A stretch of 64,000 bases of DNA, from the NCBI GenBank assembly GCA_002633005.1, contig NMRA01000252.1:463654-527653 (forward strand), given 5' to 3'. Under the pieces are notes generated by a model, which was given only the letters and a program-made list of their open reading frames with translations, did no database searches and was not told the origin of the DNA. Below are positions 47,843 through 59,300 of the stretch, piece after piece (positions within the stretch are counted from its first letter, which is position 1; each line of letters begins with the position of its first letter). The DNA is from Phoronis australis. Lineage: Eukaryota; Phoronida; Phoronidae. Both the position numbers and the translations under genes were made by a program.

Positions 47843-48789
47843 GCTTTCTTCAGTGTTATTACCAACGCATTATGGAGGAAATGCTCACGGTTTGTGCTAA
47901 CAAACTATACTATTAGAGGAGGAAACTTCAAGTCTTATGATTCACATCCATAGAGGGCAGCGCAGGTTATACATGATCCTATAATTCTTGGATTAATCGG
48001 CGAAAACTTACGTCACGTAACGTTAAATTTATTCGTCCAGTTTAAGAATGCCAGTCACCGTGTAGTGTTCATTCTTGGTATACACACGAGCTATCAAACA
48101 TCTGGCGGTAAAAGTTTTCTTTTCGAAAAACCCAGGCTGCCAATTGGTCAGATTTCATAGACCACATTGCAGAACTCCATCACCAATGGTTGTTTTCAGT
48201 GAAGTGAAAAAAACACACATCCTGCCAATAGAAGGCCGTACCAGCGCGACGGTTGTGGAAAACAGTGACAAAGAAATAAGCCGCCATTAAAACACAGCCC
48301 GTAACTGCCACACTTGTTCAAAATTGAGTTTGCGTCTTCATAGAACTCTCAATTTAACATTCTTACTACTGTAAGTTATGTAATTAATGACTGAGAGTAT
48401 CCAATTATTACCGTTGTGATCCGAGTTGTCTCCGCGCTAGATGTACACGTTGAAGATTCTAGGATTTCTTCTTGTGATAACATATATAGGGGAACTGCTG
48501 GCACAAACATGTAGGGCGTGAGAGAATACATGTGGCGGGTAAAGATAACAGGATATGGTTTAGTTGACGTAATAGCGCTGGGACATAAGAGTTCAGGTGA
48601 GCCATCGGGGATTCATATGACGTAGTCCCGTGACGGTGTCTAAGAGTCGAGGTGTAGTCTTGTACCATGTTTGTTCAGATTCACAGCCGTGATACATACC
48701 ATCTCTCAAAAGCAAACGTCGGTTCATTATTAAATGTCTTCTTAAACTTTTATTTGTCACACACATACATTTAATATAGTACAAATACC
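47843..48789. other. No gene seen
   Basis: No supported coding region. Confidence 0.35.
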
Positions 48790-49042
48790 CATGCGTGCAA
48801 ACAGCCTAAAATATAAGGGTCTCGAATTTTGGCGGTATGCGAATCTTTTAGTGAAAAACGGGGACTAAAAAATAAAACCAGATACTAGGTTTAGACCTAT
48901 GAATTATGCATTTGCGCCGAATTCCTGTGGACTTTCGTCCCGTTTTCGTTCTCGGACTTTTTGTTTCTATAAGGCGGACCTTTTTGCCCACTTCGCCAAA
49001 TGGGGGGCTCGTTCGAGCATCCCCCCGGGTGCGCACATGATA
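48790..49042 (+). repeat. Small TIR-family repeat (CATGCGCGCACCC family)
   Basis: Ends CATGCGTGC and GGTGCGCACATGAT, with the shared core TCTCGGACTTTTTG and TTTGCCCACTTCGCCAAATG. Same family as 9165-9390. Confidence 0.65.
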
Positions 49043-50454
49043 CCAGTTTCCCACCTAAATTCTCGTAACCACATTCGTACCACACGGATTGTTTCTACAA
49101 ATTTTAATTGGTGTTCCTTTATACAAATTGTAATGAGGGTATCACACCCCCGGCACGAGCCAGTGTTCATAGCCTGAGCAGTCACGACCGTGTTCGTTAA
49201 TGTAAATATATAGTTGTCTTTAAACTGTAGTTTTCTTGAATTATTTCATCAAGATTTCAATCGATGGTCTTGCATTCTAAACGCATTATTTGTGCACGTG
49301 ACACTTAACCATCGCTGCTTGCTCCTCCGCTTAGCTCTGAATGTGTGTTTATTGTTCCACCTAATATAAAATTCTCATCTCAAATTATCATTATTGCAAT
49401 GAGATAGACATTGTCACGAAATTCAATTTTGAGCCTCAAACGCGGGTCCCTCTATACCATCCAGTATTAGAGTTCCCAACTTCTGGTAACTTTCGAACAC
49501 TAGGAGCGCTCTCTTCTGTAGCTTTCGGGCGGGACTCGCCGTATATGAATGTATAGAGACATTGTTCTGTGTTCGCTTTCATACGGGCATGATCTCTAAT
49601 AGTTTAGAAGTCCAGTCCGAATGCGTCTCATGAGCGAAGCTCCCTAAAAATTAAAATTAGTGCATCACTTTTGACATCGTTTTCATCATTAAAAGGCGAG
49701 ACTTAAAACTCCTTTTAGTGTGCCGATGACTTTTAACTGGGGCATAAAGCGCATTCTTCGCTGAGTTTTTGACTTTTCATTCTGATCAATGCATGCATCA
49801 CGTGATCAGACTGAAACGACTGTTGTCAGCACTTAAAGCACAAGGCACCAAAAAATCATCTCGGAATTGACTGTGACCATGGAACTCAAGCAGACAATTC
49901 TTAGCTGTCGTGCATCTTGAAGTCAGCCACCAAAATGTCAAAAAATAGCAGAAAGCATCTGATCTGAACCAAATACATGTACATGACATGTTCACTAATT
50001 ATTCGTCATTATCCCAAAGATCAAGGAACTTATAACGCATGCGCTGATCCAAAGCCACTTCGAATACTTCCTCAACAACTAGCATGCTGTAGTTAGTAGC
50101 ACGCTTACAGTATGAGACTACACGCGCGCACTCAGTCTAAAAATGGGGATGCTCGAGGATTGTGCACCTTTTACAAAGAATCACGCGGCATGTTCAAAGC
50201 TATGAATTTCGTATTCGCCCAATTTTGATAGTTCCTGGCTTTTTGGTGAACCTTTTTCTCGTTTTCTACTTCAACCGAACAAGTCAAATTTAAAAAAGAA
50301 AAATTCAAAACGTCACTCAAACACATTATCATTGCTAGTGAGGTCAGGTCTCGTGGACCGGTCTCTTCTTGATTTTGACGTTAGTTTTTAAAGAATTCTT
50401 TACACTAGTTTTATCTGCTCTTATTTATAAATTATTTCATTAAAGCGTTTTCCC
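49043..50454. other. No gene; repeat fragment near 50125
   Basis: About 50125-50200 begins CGCGCGCACTCAGTCTAAAAAT and carries GGATGCTCGAGGATTGTGCACC, a truncated copy of the CATGCGCGCACCC family. Otherwise nothing. Confidence 0.4.
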
Positions 50455-50790
50455 TTTGCTCCGAACTTGTTCGATTCTATAGCCCAACAACAAGTGCGAA
50501 GTTTACCCCTGTAGCCAATATCTTACACTGGCATTTATGGTTGCAGCCGGGGCCAACTCTCTTCTGTTCGATTGCTCTAATCTTCAATAAGATCGTATCT
50601 AGCCTGACTCATGACGGCGACATCCCGTTGCTCCCAACTTGTTCGATTGTATAGCCCAACAACAAGTTGGGAAGTTTACCTCCCCCCCGTAGCCAATTAA
50701 CTCCATTCTGGCGTTGATGGTTGGAGGGCCTGCGCTCATTTGTTTGATAATTGCTCTAATCTCCGATCAGATCGTATCTAGCCTGACTGG
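50455..50790. repeat. Tandem duplication, unit about 175 bp
   Basis: Copy 1 (50455-50613) and copy 2 (50629-50790) share AACTTGTTCGATT, ATAGCCCAACAACAAGT, GAAGTTTACC and AGATCGTATCTAGCCTGACT, with about 15% divergence. Confidence 0.85.
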
Positions 50791-51083
50791 CCGGGTGGGT
50801 TGATAAAAATGAAAGTTAAGTTAAGCCAGGTATTATCGCACGTTCAGCACCCCTCACGTCTGGAAAAGTTACTGAACGACAGCACGCTGTAATGTGGGCT
50901 GTGCTTTCAAAAATGAAAAATAAGTTATAAAGTATTGAACATGAACCAATAGGATTTCTGAAATCGCCGTCAAATGGTGATCATGTCTAGTTTTCGAATC
51001 GCCAAAATCGCCCAACCGCAACCGAAGTTGCAATAATCTATTCTTTCGAAATATATATTTTCTCTGGCCAGTGGGTTTGATGG

Positions 51084-51664
51084 TGTTCACACTTGGTCTG
51101 CAATAAGCCCGGTACATAATTGGTCTGCCTGTTGTCGATAACAGACAAAACGCTGTGCTTGGCAGTTAACAAAGAAGCTCATGTTATCACACGCACAAAA
51201 CCCCCTTCGTCTGGTAATTAGTCACTGAACGGGAAAACGCTGTCATGTTATTGAAATGACGACCAGTTTTATCCCCGAAAAACTTACTATTTCTGGGATT
51301 AGTGCTGTGGGGGATGTCTTAGATCAGACGTAAAAACATTTTTTGTCGTCGTAGTTTTATTGCACACAGTAAATGCCAGTGTCGTTCGGTTGTCTGCTGC
51401 CAAACATACGCGGCTCGACAACATCCGTCCCCCATTCAAATTCCTGTATTCACCTTTGGTCATCACTCGGAATAGGTTATATATAATTCCACATGACAGC
51501 GTTTTCCCTTTCAATGACTTTACCAGACGTAGGGGGTTCTGAGCGTGTCAGTGATAATTATACATCTAGCTTCTTTGTTAACTGCCAAGCACACTCTTTT
51601 GTTTGTTAGAACAACAAGCAGACCACTTATATACCAGGCTTATTACAGATCACGTGTGAACACA
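51084..51664. mobile_element. Large inverted repeat (foldback element)
   Basis: The left arm 51084-51262 pairs with the right arm 51483-51664; the arms share GTGCTTGGCAGTTAACAAAG, AACGCTGTCATGT and CGTCTGGTAA in inverse orientation. A third partial copy in the left-arm orientation is at 50828-50900. The 220-bp loop has no gene. Confidence 0.75.
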
Positions 51665-52590
51665 GTGAAACTCAGAGTGAATTGGTGAATTCGGAAAGAA
51701 TAAATTGTCGTAACTTCGGTTGCAATTGGAGACTTGACCCGGTAACTTTCCGGCACCGGACGGACAGCACTGAAACTCATAGTGAAGCCGACCCGGCTGA
51801 TCTTGATCAGGTCTCGCTGCCATCATTGGCCAACTATCGGGCCAACCAGTAAGTTCCAATCATAGTAGTTGCTGGTTCGGAAATGCCAATAGGTAGAGTG
51901 ATATTTCATCGCTAGTCGTCGGCAGGACTATCACGGTGTAATATGTATGCTAATACNCCCCTTGGCTGCCGCAAAAAAAATAAAACAGAAAGGGCGTAGG
52001 GAAATGGTGAGTTTATTAATTAACCCCGGTAATTAAAATTATACGGATGAAACTATGAAAAGATTTAAATGTGTGCAGTTTTAGTGTCAAATTCGGAACA
52101 CGGCGCATTCGTAACGGAACTATGGCTAAGTATAGGCTCTCCCGCGATATCCCAGGCGACCGGCGGTGGCGCTGCGCAGTACGACTCCGTTTTCGTCGTC
52201 TGCTCCACTGTGCAGTCTGCTCCACTGTGCAATGAAGAAATTTTACTTCATTTTTTAAAGAGAATGGAACCTAAGTGACGATGAAAAAACAGAAGCTGTT
52301 GGTAAGATGTGAATTTTAATCGAAGCCTTAGTGAGTCACTCAGAAACTCGCAATACTCTCTTTGTCAAACCTTATCTTAAGACGATTTCCAAAGCAATCG
52401 CGTCATTATTGCCAACACGAAAAACAGATTTGGTCTTTTGGGCATTTGAAGACTCTTTTAAATACGACAAATTTGTTAAGAATTGATGGCGCAAAATATA
52501 AAACGTATAGCATTACGAAAAGAAGTAGGTTTCGCGCGCAAACGCTGTGGACCATAAACAAGTAGGTCTTTTAGTATATATCTGGTAGTT
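51665..52590. other. No gene; assembly gap at 51957
   Basis: No supported coding region or repeat. Confidence 0.35.
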
Positions 52591-52591
52591 A

Positions 52592-52655
52592 AATCGAGGT
52601 GGTGTAGTGGTAACGCCACGCGCTCTCTAAGCTCCAGGTCGTGAGTTTTAGTCTT
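52592..52655 (+). repeat. tRNA-like sequence, SINE head or decayed tRNA
   Basis: An A-box-like TGGTGTAGTGGTAACGCC is followed by a degenerate B-box (CAGGTCGTGAGTTTT). The anticodon stem does not pair, and a poly-T/C stretch follows within 50 bases. A tRNA-derived SINE or pseudogene is likelier than a working tRNA. Confidence 0.4.
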
Positions 52656-52854
52656 TGGGACATTCAGTTCAAGTTTTCGTATTTGACACGTTCTCCGTTT
52701 TTTTTCTTTTTTTCTTGGATAATACTTCAGGAATCAAGGAACATGCTTGATTTTTAGAGGTAAAAACAGAAAAATTTCCTGAGCGACCTCCCCCCATTCG
52801 GTGCTATGCGCATCTACAATCGTGGTTCAGTTTGCGCAAATGCCTACAGCCGGA

Positions 52855-52900
52855 CAAAATGTTGGCCCCCCCCTTTGTGATATCCTAGATCCGCCACTGG
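52855..52900 (-). repeat. End of a GGCGGATCTAGG-family TIR element
   Basis: The minus strand reads CAGTGGCGGATCTAGGATAT, matching the left ends at 2171, 2420 and 3153. The opposite end was not found. Confidence 0.6.
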
Positions 52901-53353
52901 AAATGGCCAAGTCAGTTCAAACACCCGCGGACGACAGACCCCGCGGCCACTCGAGGCGGGCCTTCGAACACAAGATATTCTAATAACTCTGTTATTACTA
53001 GTGCACAAATGCCCGGATATAGGAAGTGCAATCAGTGGTAATGAGGTGTTGCGAAAGAGTGAGTTATGGAGGACGGAATGTGCAGGCGGCTGCAAAATAA
53101 TTGATTTAATGGCACTGTAAGGATCCCTCGAGTTGCAAATGTCGAAAAATTCACCACCAACTGCAAACAGGTGGCGTTCATCTCAGTCAGAGGAGTTCTA
53201 AGTCATAATCGGGATGTTTATTGTTTGACGTGATGTGCAGTACTGACAGAACGTAATTGAATAAACATGGCTGGCGTGCTGCAGCACAAACACAATGTCA
53301 TGACCTTCACATTTTGCGATTATTTTATTTGAGCAAGCCTCACAGAACGAAAC

Positions 53354-56300
53354 ATGGCAGATAAAAGGTGAGTGACCTGGCAATTAATTTATGCTTGGCT
53401 TATGGAGTAGGAGAATCCAATGTCAGGAACTGAAACTGGACCACCAGCGTATTAGTTTGGCACCCACGCCAATCTTTCAATGAGCATTTGCCCATCGGTG
53501 AGTTACTGAGAGCAACCTTTGTTTTACGGTCGGAATTCAGAACATTTAAGTTTACACCACTCGCCCCTTTGTATAGCGTCCTGGAAGTGGCCAGTAACTG
53601 TCTCCTAATGTTCTCATGGATCCACCAACACCAGGTGGCTCTGTGTCCTTCCACTTGTAGGACACATGTACTTTCTATGCACCAGCAATATGGTACGTCA
53701 AACAAAAATGATGCGTCATTTGTTATTTATCCATTGATTGGATAATCGCGGTGTTTCAAATCTTGGTTAACTTTTGCTTAATTTGTGCAGCTTTTCAAAA
53801 AACACGAGATTTAGCAGAAATTGATGTAGGCGGACATTTTTTATTTAGTGAGCACAGATCGGGAAAAGAGTCTGGGTAAAGACAAGAACTAACTTTACTT
53901 TTACATATTGTGTACCTATATGGACGGCATTCCAAACTGATCCAATATGGTCAGCCAGGAGATTAGAGTAGTTCCTGAAGTGCCTGCTGGGCATGTTGTA
54001 TACTAAATATAAATCATATTAATGTCGCGCCATGCTTTGAAGCCCTGCGTGCATCACATGGTCATTGTCTCTATTTAGTTGTATTCAACATATATAGCAA
54101 TACACTAACTAATTCTGTGCCTGAATTTGAATGTGTGTCGATGGCATGCAAATCTGGTCTCCAGACCGATCGACTTATGAACAATAATTCAATGGCAAGC
54201 AATTTAGACTACATCTCTTACAGCTTCATACTCTGCAAGCTTCGTATAGGAAGTTATACTAAGTTATATTATTACAATGTACCTAGAGATGGCAGCATCT
54301 GTCCAACATCAATGTAACACACTATGTGGCCGACGCCAAGTGAGGGCAGTAGCAGTCGCGAAGGTCTAGTGGACCTGATACCTTCAATTTCAACTTAGAG
54401 CTTGAACTCTGACCTGGATCTTTACTCTAGACTTTTTATAGCATTTTGTCATGTGTCAGACTTATTTTACTGAAAGAAATTGTTGTTTACTGTTAGTGCT
54501 GTGGTTTTTCAAAAAAATGCTGTCTTACGCTTTTGATGAGCCTTCCATTGTCCACTATGTGCTATTAGCGTAGCCTGTAAATTGAATATACTGAACTGTA
54601 CTGTAGATGTGTACATTTAGGCCCCTACACATGTATATTTGAAGTTGTAAAACCTGTAAGTGTAGGTTTAGGCCCCTACGCATGTATGTAGGTTTACGAT
54701 TTAAATGTAAAGAGTTGTTGTAAGATCAGCATACCAGGGTTGATTGATGTGTCCTCTTTTGAAAACTGATGGAAGATGACAAACTAATGCTTACTTTTCT
54801 TTTTGCTCAGCTCCAGTCATTTAGTGCACAGTGCATGTACTAACTAGCAATGGGGCTATTCGGAAAATCTACAATAACTAGAGGGCGTGCGTGTACTAGT
54901 GGTGATAGATTAACAGCCTCGATTTCGCGAGCCCTTTAAATACATGGTGAAATGGCTTGCAGCCGTGCCAACTGAATCTGAGATTGCGTAAAAAGGGTGC
55001 TTCTATGAGAGGAAGTAAGCACGACCTCATACAAAGGTAAGGTTTGTGATTATTTTAACGATTATTCCATGATTATTCNGAAAGTTGGACATGTACCTGT
55101 CTAGGTTACAAAGTATGTAGTTTATTATCAGCCCTCAGAGGGTTGAACATACTACCTGTCTAGGTTACAAGGTAGTTGATGAACTTACACTTGCACATCG
55201 CAACACAAAGTAACTTCCTGCTTCCTGACCATTTACAACATGAGTAACAATGTGTGTTGAATTTGGGATAAATTCAAAATTATGAGCACTACACTAGTTT
55301 TTTTAATCATTTGCTATTGGTGGGAAACATGCAGTTGGCATTACAAGTATATGTAGTCCGTACAGGAACAGCAGGGTATTTACAAGTATATGCAGTCCAT
55401 ACAGGAACAGCAGGGTATTTACAAGTATATGTAGTCCGTACAGGAACAGCAGGGTATTTACAAGTATATGTAGTCCATACAGGAACAGCAGGGTATTTAC
55501 AAGTATATGTAGTCCGTACAGGAACAGCAGGGTATTTACAAGTATATGTAGTCCAAAAAGTCCTGTGGTTTGTTCACGATACATGAAGTTGGTCCAAACT
55601 CTAACATTTCATCATATGCTCTGCACAAATATTGACGAAAAATATTTTGGTTTCACTTCGCAGTACAAAGTATAAAGTACAGTGTTATGTCATATACATG
55701 ATCAATAGATTTTTCATAAAGTGTAACCTATTATTTCTGAATTGTAATGTTCTGACAATTACATGATAACAAGTCATTTGGCAGTACTAAAGGAAATATG
55801 TGACTCACGCCTAAAATGACTTCATCAACCTGCAGTCTGGTGGTAACAGCCATCATTATGCACTTTTAGCATTTCATTACAGGGTCAAACAAACCGATCC
55901 CCTTTGCCGTTTTGATACAAATTTGTAGTGTGATATAACCCTAATGGCGGCCATATTGCTTAAATGAGAAGCCATGATGCTAAACACCACACCCAAGTGA
56001 ACAGGTCTTCATGAAAAGTGAAATGTATTATTTTTCGTTTTTAGGAACATGTGAGTCAAAGTTTAAGACTTAATAGTAAAGTGGTTTCAGGTTCCCATGT
56101 TCCTGTAAAGTGATATGGGCTCTACCTGTAGATACTTACGTGGCAAAGTCGTTATCCCCAATAATCTAGGGCCGAATCGATTTTGGGAAAGTATCACCCG
56201 AGGGGCGCTAGGCTGATTATGTGGTATAAATGGTATTAACTGTGTTTACTATGTTTCAGTTCGTGAAATGATTCAAAGCTGTCAAGATACACTCAGTGAG

Positions 56301-59300
56301 GACGGAGTCCCCTATGTTGCGTTTTGTATATTTGTTCAGGAGTTCTTCAAGGGAAAGTCAGTGCAGTAAGTTGTCTTCTGTCTTTATTGATCGTGTCAAA
56401 GTTCTGATGCGCTTTAGAAGACAGTGTTCTTCAGTCCGTTACAATTTCCACAATCAAAATTGATGTTAAGGTTGTTAACACCCACCAGAAAAATTCTCTC
56501 AAAGCAGACACGACATGATCAATCTTATTCCTAGATAGTATGCCTTTTGATCAACAGACAGGAAGTCAAACATTGTCTTTCATATCATAAGTTATCAATA
56601 CTGACAGTAAATGGTTGTTTGATAATACACTGCTCCTTGATTGCAGATGGCAGCCACCTCGCTCAAAAACACGGCAGAGAACAGACTCGTTTTATAACAC
56701 TAAGAACCAGGAGACAGGTATCTGCCATGTTCCTTCACTTGTTGCCATGGATACATTATTATCTGTCACGTCCCGTCTCTTGTTGCCATGTGTTGCTATA
56801 GTTGAGTAGATTTTTAGACATATTTGCTTAGTGGCAACTTTGTTTTTCTTTCCGTTTGCCGTGATATCTACCATTGATGGAAGTTCATGAAATTTGGCAA
56901 AAAATTACTGTGACATAAACAAGAGCAGCGTCCCCGTAATAACCTTTCAGTTTGTTTGACGTGTCCTTTGACGTCTGCCTCCGCATCGTTCAAGCATCTT
57001 TAGGAATCGGGAGACCGGTGTAACAGTTTCTATTGAGGAGAACATCTCTTAGGCAATTTGCATCTCATAAAGGATATTATTAAGTTCATCAGCACTGATC
57101 CATTTAGTGGGAATGTTTAAGATTATGCTAATATTTTTTAGCTGTGATGTATGCGATGCACATTTTGAGTTCATATCAGGGCTCCATATTGCTTTTGCTT
57201 TGTCTTTTGGCTTTTGTTTTTATTCAGCTGTCAAGCACGCTACAGATTTCTGTCTCTTGGTTTAAGTTGTTGACAGATTTTCTGACTTTCACCTTAGCCT
57301 GATTCCAGGAAACACGCTATGCTGTCCCTAGACTGATTTATGATTTAAAAAAAAAACAGACCAGAGAACAACAGACGCTTCGATAAACAGCCCCCAACTG
57401 CCTACCACTTCCTGCCAGACAAGTAACCATCTCCATTTTGCTGCACACTCGATACTCTATGACAAAAAGTCACATTCAATGTTGTGGGTTTTAAATATCT
57501 GTTTTTACTTTCAGTCTTCCTGGGCGGCTCGTGTAACCCGACCACGTGGAGACATGACTTGGCCATACCTTTCTTCAGTGAACAATCCATTCAGTTCTAT
57601 AACCCAGTAAGTTGGTACATTGATTACTGTCATAAAAATCACGACTCTTTTCTTTAAATATTTCAGAACTCAATTCTCCACTATATTATTAGGTAACCCC
57701 TGACCCCACTGTCCTCTGATTGGCTGAAATGTGGTGCATTAACATCTGTTATAGAGTAATCTTGAACAACTTAGTGTAGAATATCTTGTTTGATTCATGC
57801 CATTCAGATGTCATAGGTTGCTATTAGCAGTCTGACCAATCAGACACTGTACAAACCATAAACCCTGACCCCAAAGCAAGCAGACAATGTCTGCACATCA
57901 AAAGAGATAAGAATCGTCTGATGTAATAAGAGACAAAAACTCAAATTAAAGAAGCATACACTACACAGTCGTACAATATTTCACCGACAATGAGATATTA
58001 TACCCACAATGCTTTGCTATACCATACTACATCAATACTAAAGTTCGCTTTACCCCCCCTGCAGCAGCACTAACCATGGTACATTATACCCCCTTGCAGC
58101 AGGTCATTGACTGGAGACAAGAGCTCGTGGAAATAGAGAACGCTGCTAAGAAGGACGCTGAGCTGCTGTTTTTTGTCATAAACATCAACGAAACGAGGTC
58201 TGCGTCGTCCATGATAGAGGCAGCGTACTTAGCAGGTCTGATGCTAGTGCTGTTTAGAGACCCTGATTGTCTTAGAAGTACATTCTGTTTTTGTTTTTAC
58301 AAATTTATTTAGCAAATTCGGTTTTACTAATAAATGGCATAAATAGGACGAGAGCTGTCACATTTTTCTGCTGAATTATTGCACTGCCACCTGCAGCCAT
58401 GTTTCTCAAAACAGGAAAAGGAAGAGCGCCATCTTTAAAAAAATAAACGTCAGTTATTTGAACATGTCTGCTGAGAAACTATTGTTGGTTATATTGTGTC
58501 CAAAATCATGGAATATTTTTAATTATTCGTTATTAAAAGCAAAAAATGATACAATTATAGCGTTTTTGCTTTATTCTGGGAAAGAATTCAGAATATTTGA
58601 ATTTCATCTGTATTTTGTTATGGCAAAAGGTCAACGTCTCCTTATTGATACCTAGCAATTTGTAATTGACATGTTTTAACATCAATATCATTCTGATCAC
58701 TATTGCACATTACCAGTGTTGTCGCCTTTATGCACAACTGTTGATCATAAGAGTGCAAAAGTTGAACAATCTGTGGTCAGGAGCATCTGTATGTAGTCAA
58801 GTCATACTGTGTGACAGTGCATACTGTGTGACAGTGCATACTGTGTGACATTGCATACTGTGTGACAGTGCACACTGTCTGACAATGCATACTGCCTGAC
58901 AATGCATACTGTGTGACAGTGCACACTGTCTGACAATGCATACTGCCTGACAATGCATACTGTGTGACAGTGCATACTGTGTGACAGTGCATACTGCATG
59001 ACAATGCATACTGTGTGACAGTGCACACTGTTCGACAGTGCATACTGTGTGACAGTGCATACTGTGTGATAGTGCATACTGTGTGACTGTGCATACTGTG
59101 TGACAGTGCATACTGTGTGACAGTGCACGCNTAGATGTGTACATTTAGGCCCCTACACATGTATATTTGAAGTTGTAAAACCTGTAAGTGTAGGTTTAGG
59201 CCCCTACTCATGTATGTAGGTTTACGATTTAAATGTAAAGAGTTGTAAGATCAGCATACCAGGGTTGATTGATGCGTCCTCTTTTGAAAACTGATGGAAG

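Noticed and set aside
52592-52655. Functional tRNA gene
   Set aside because: Anticodon and T stems do not pair and the B box is degenerate.
58777-59211. 108 to 144-codon minus-strand frames rich in Cys, His and Thr
   Set aside because: Translation of a stop-free 17-bp repeat, open in all three frames.
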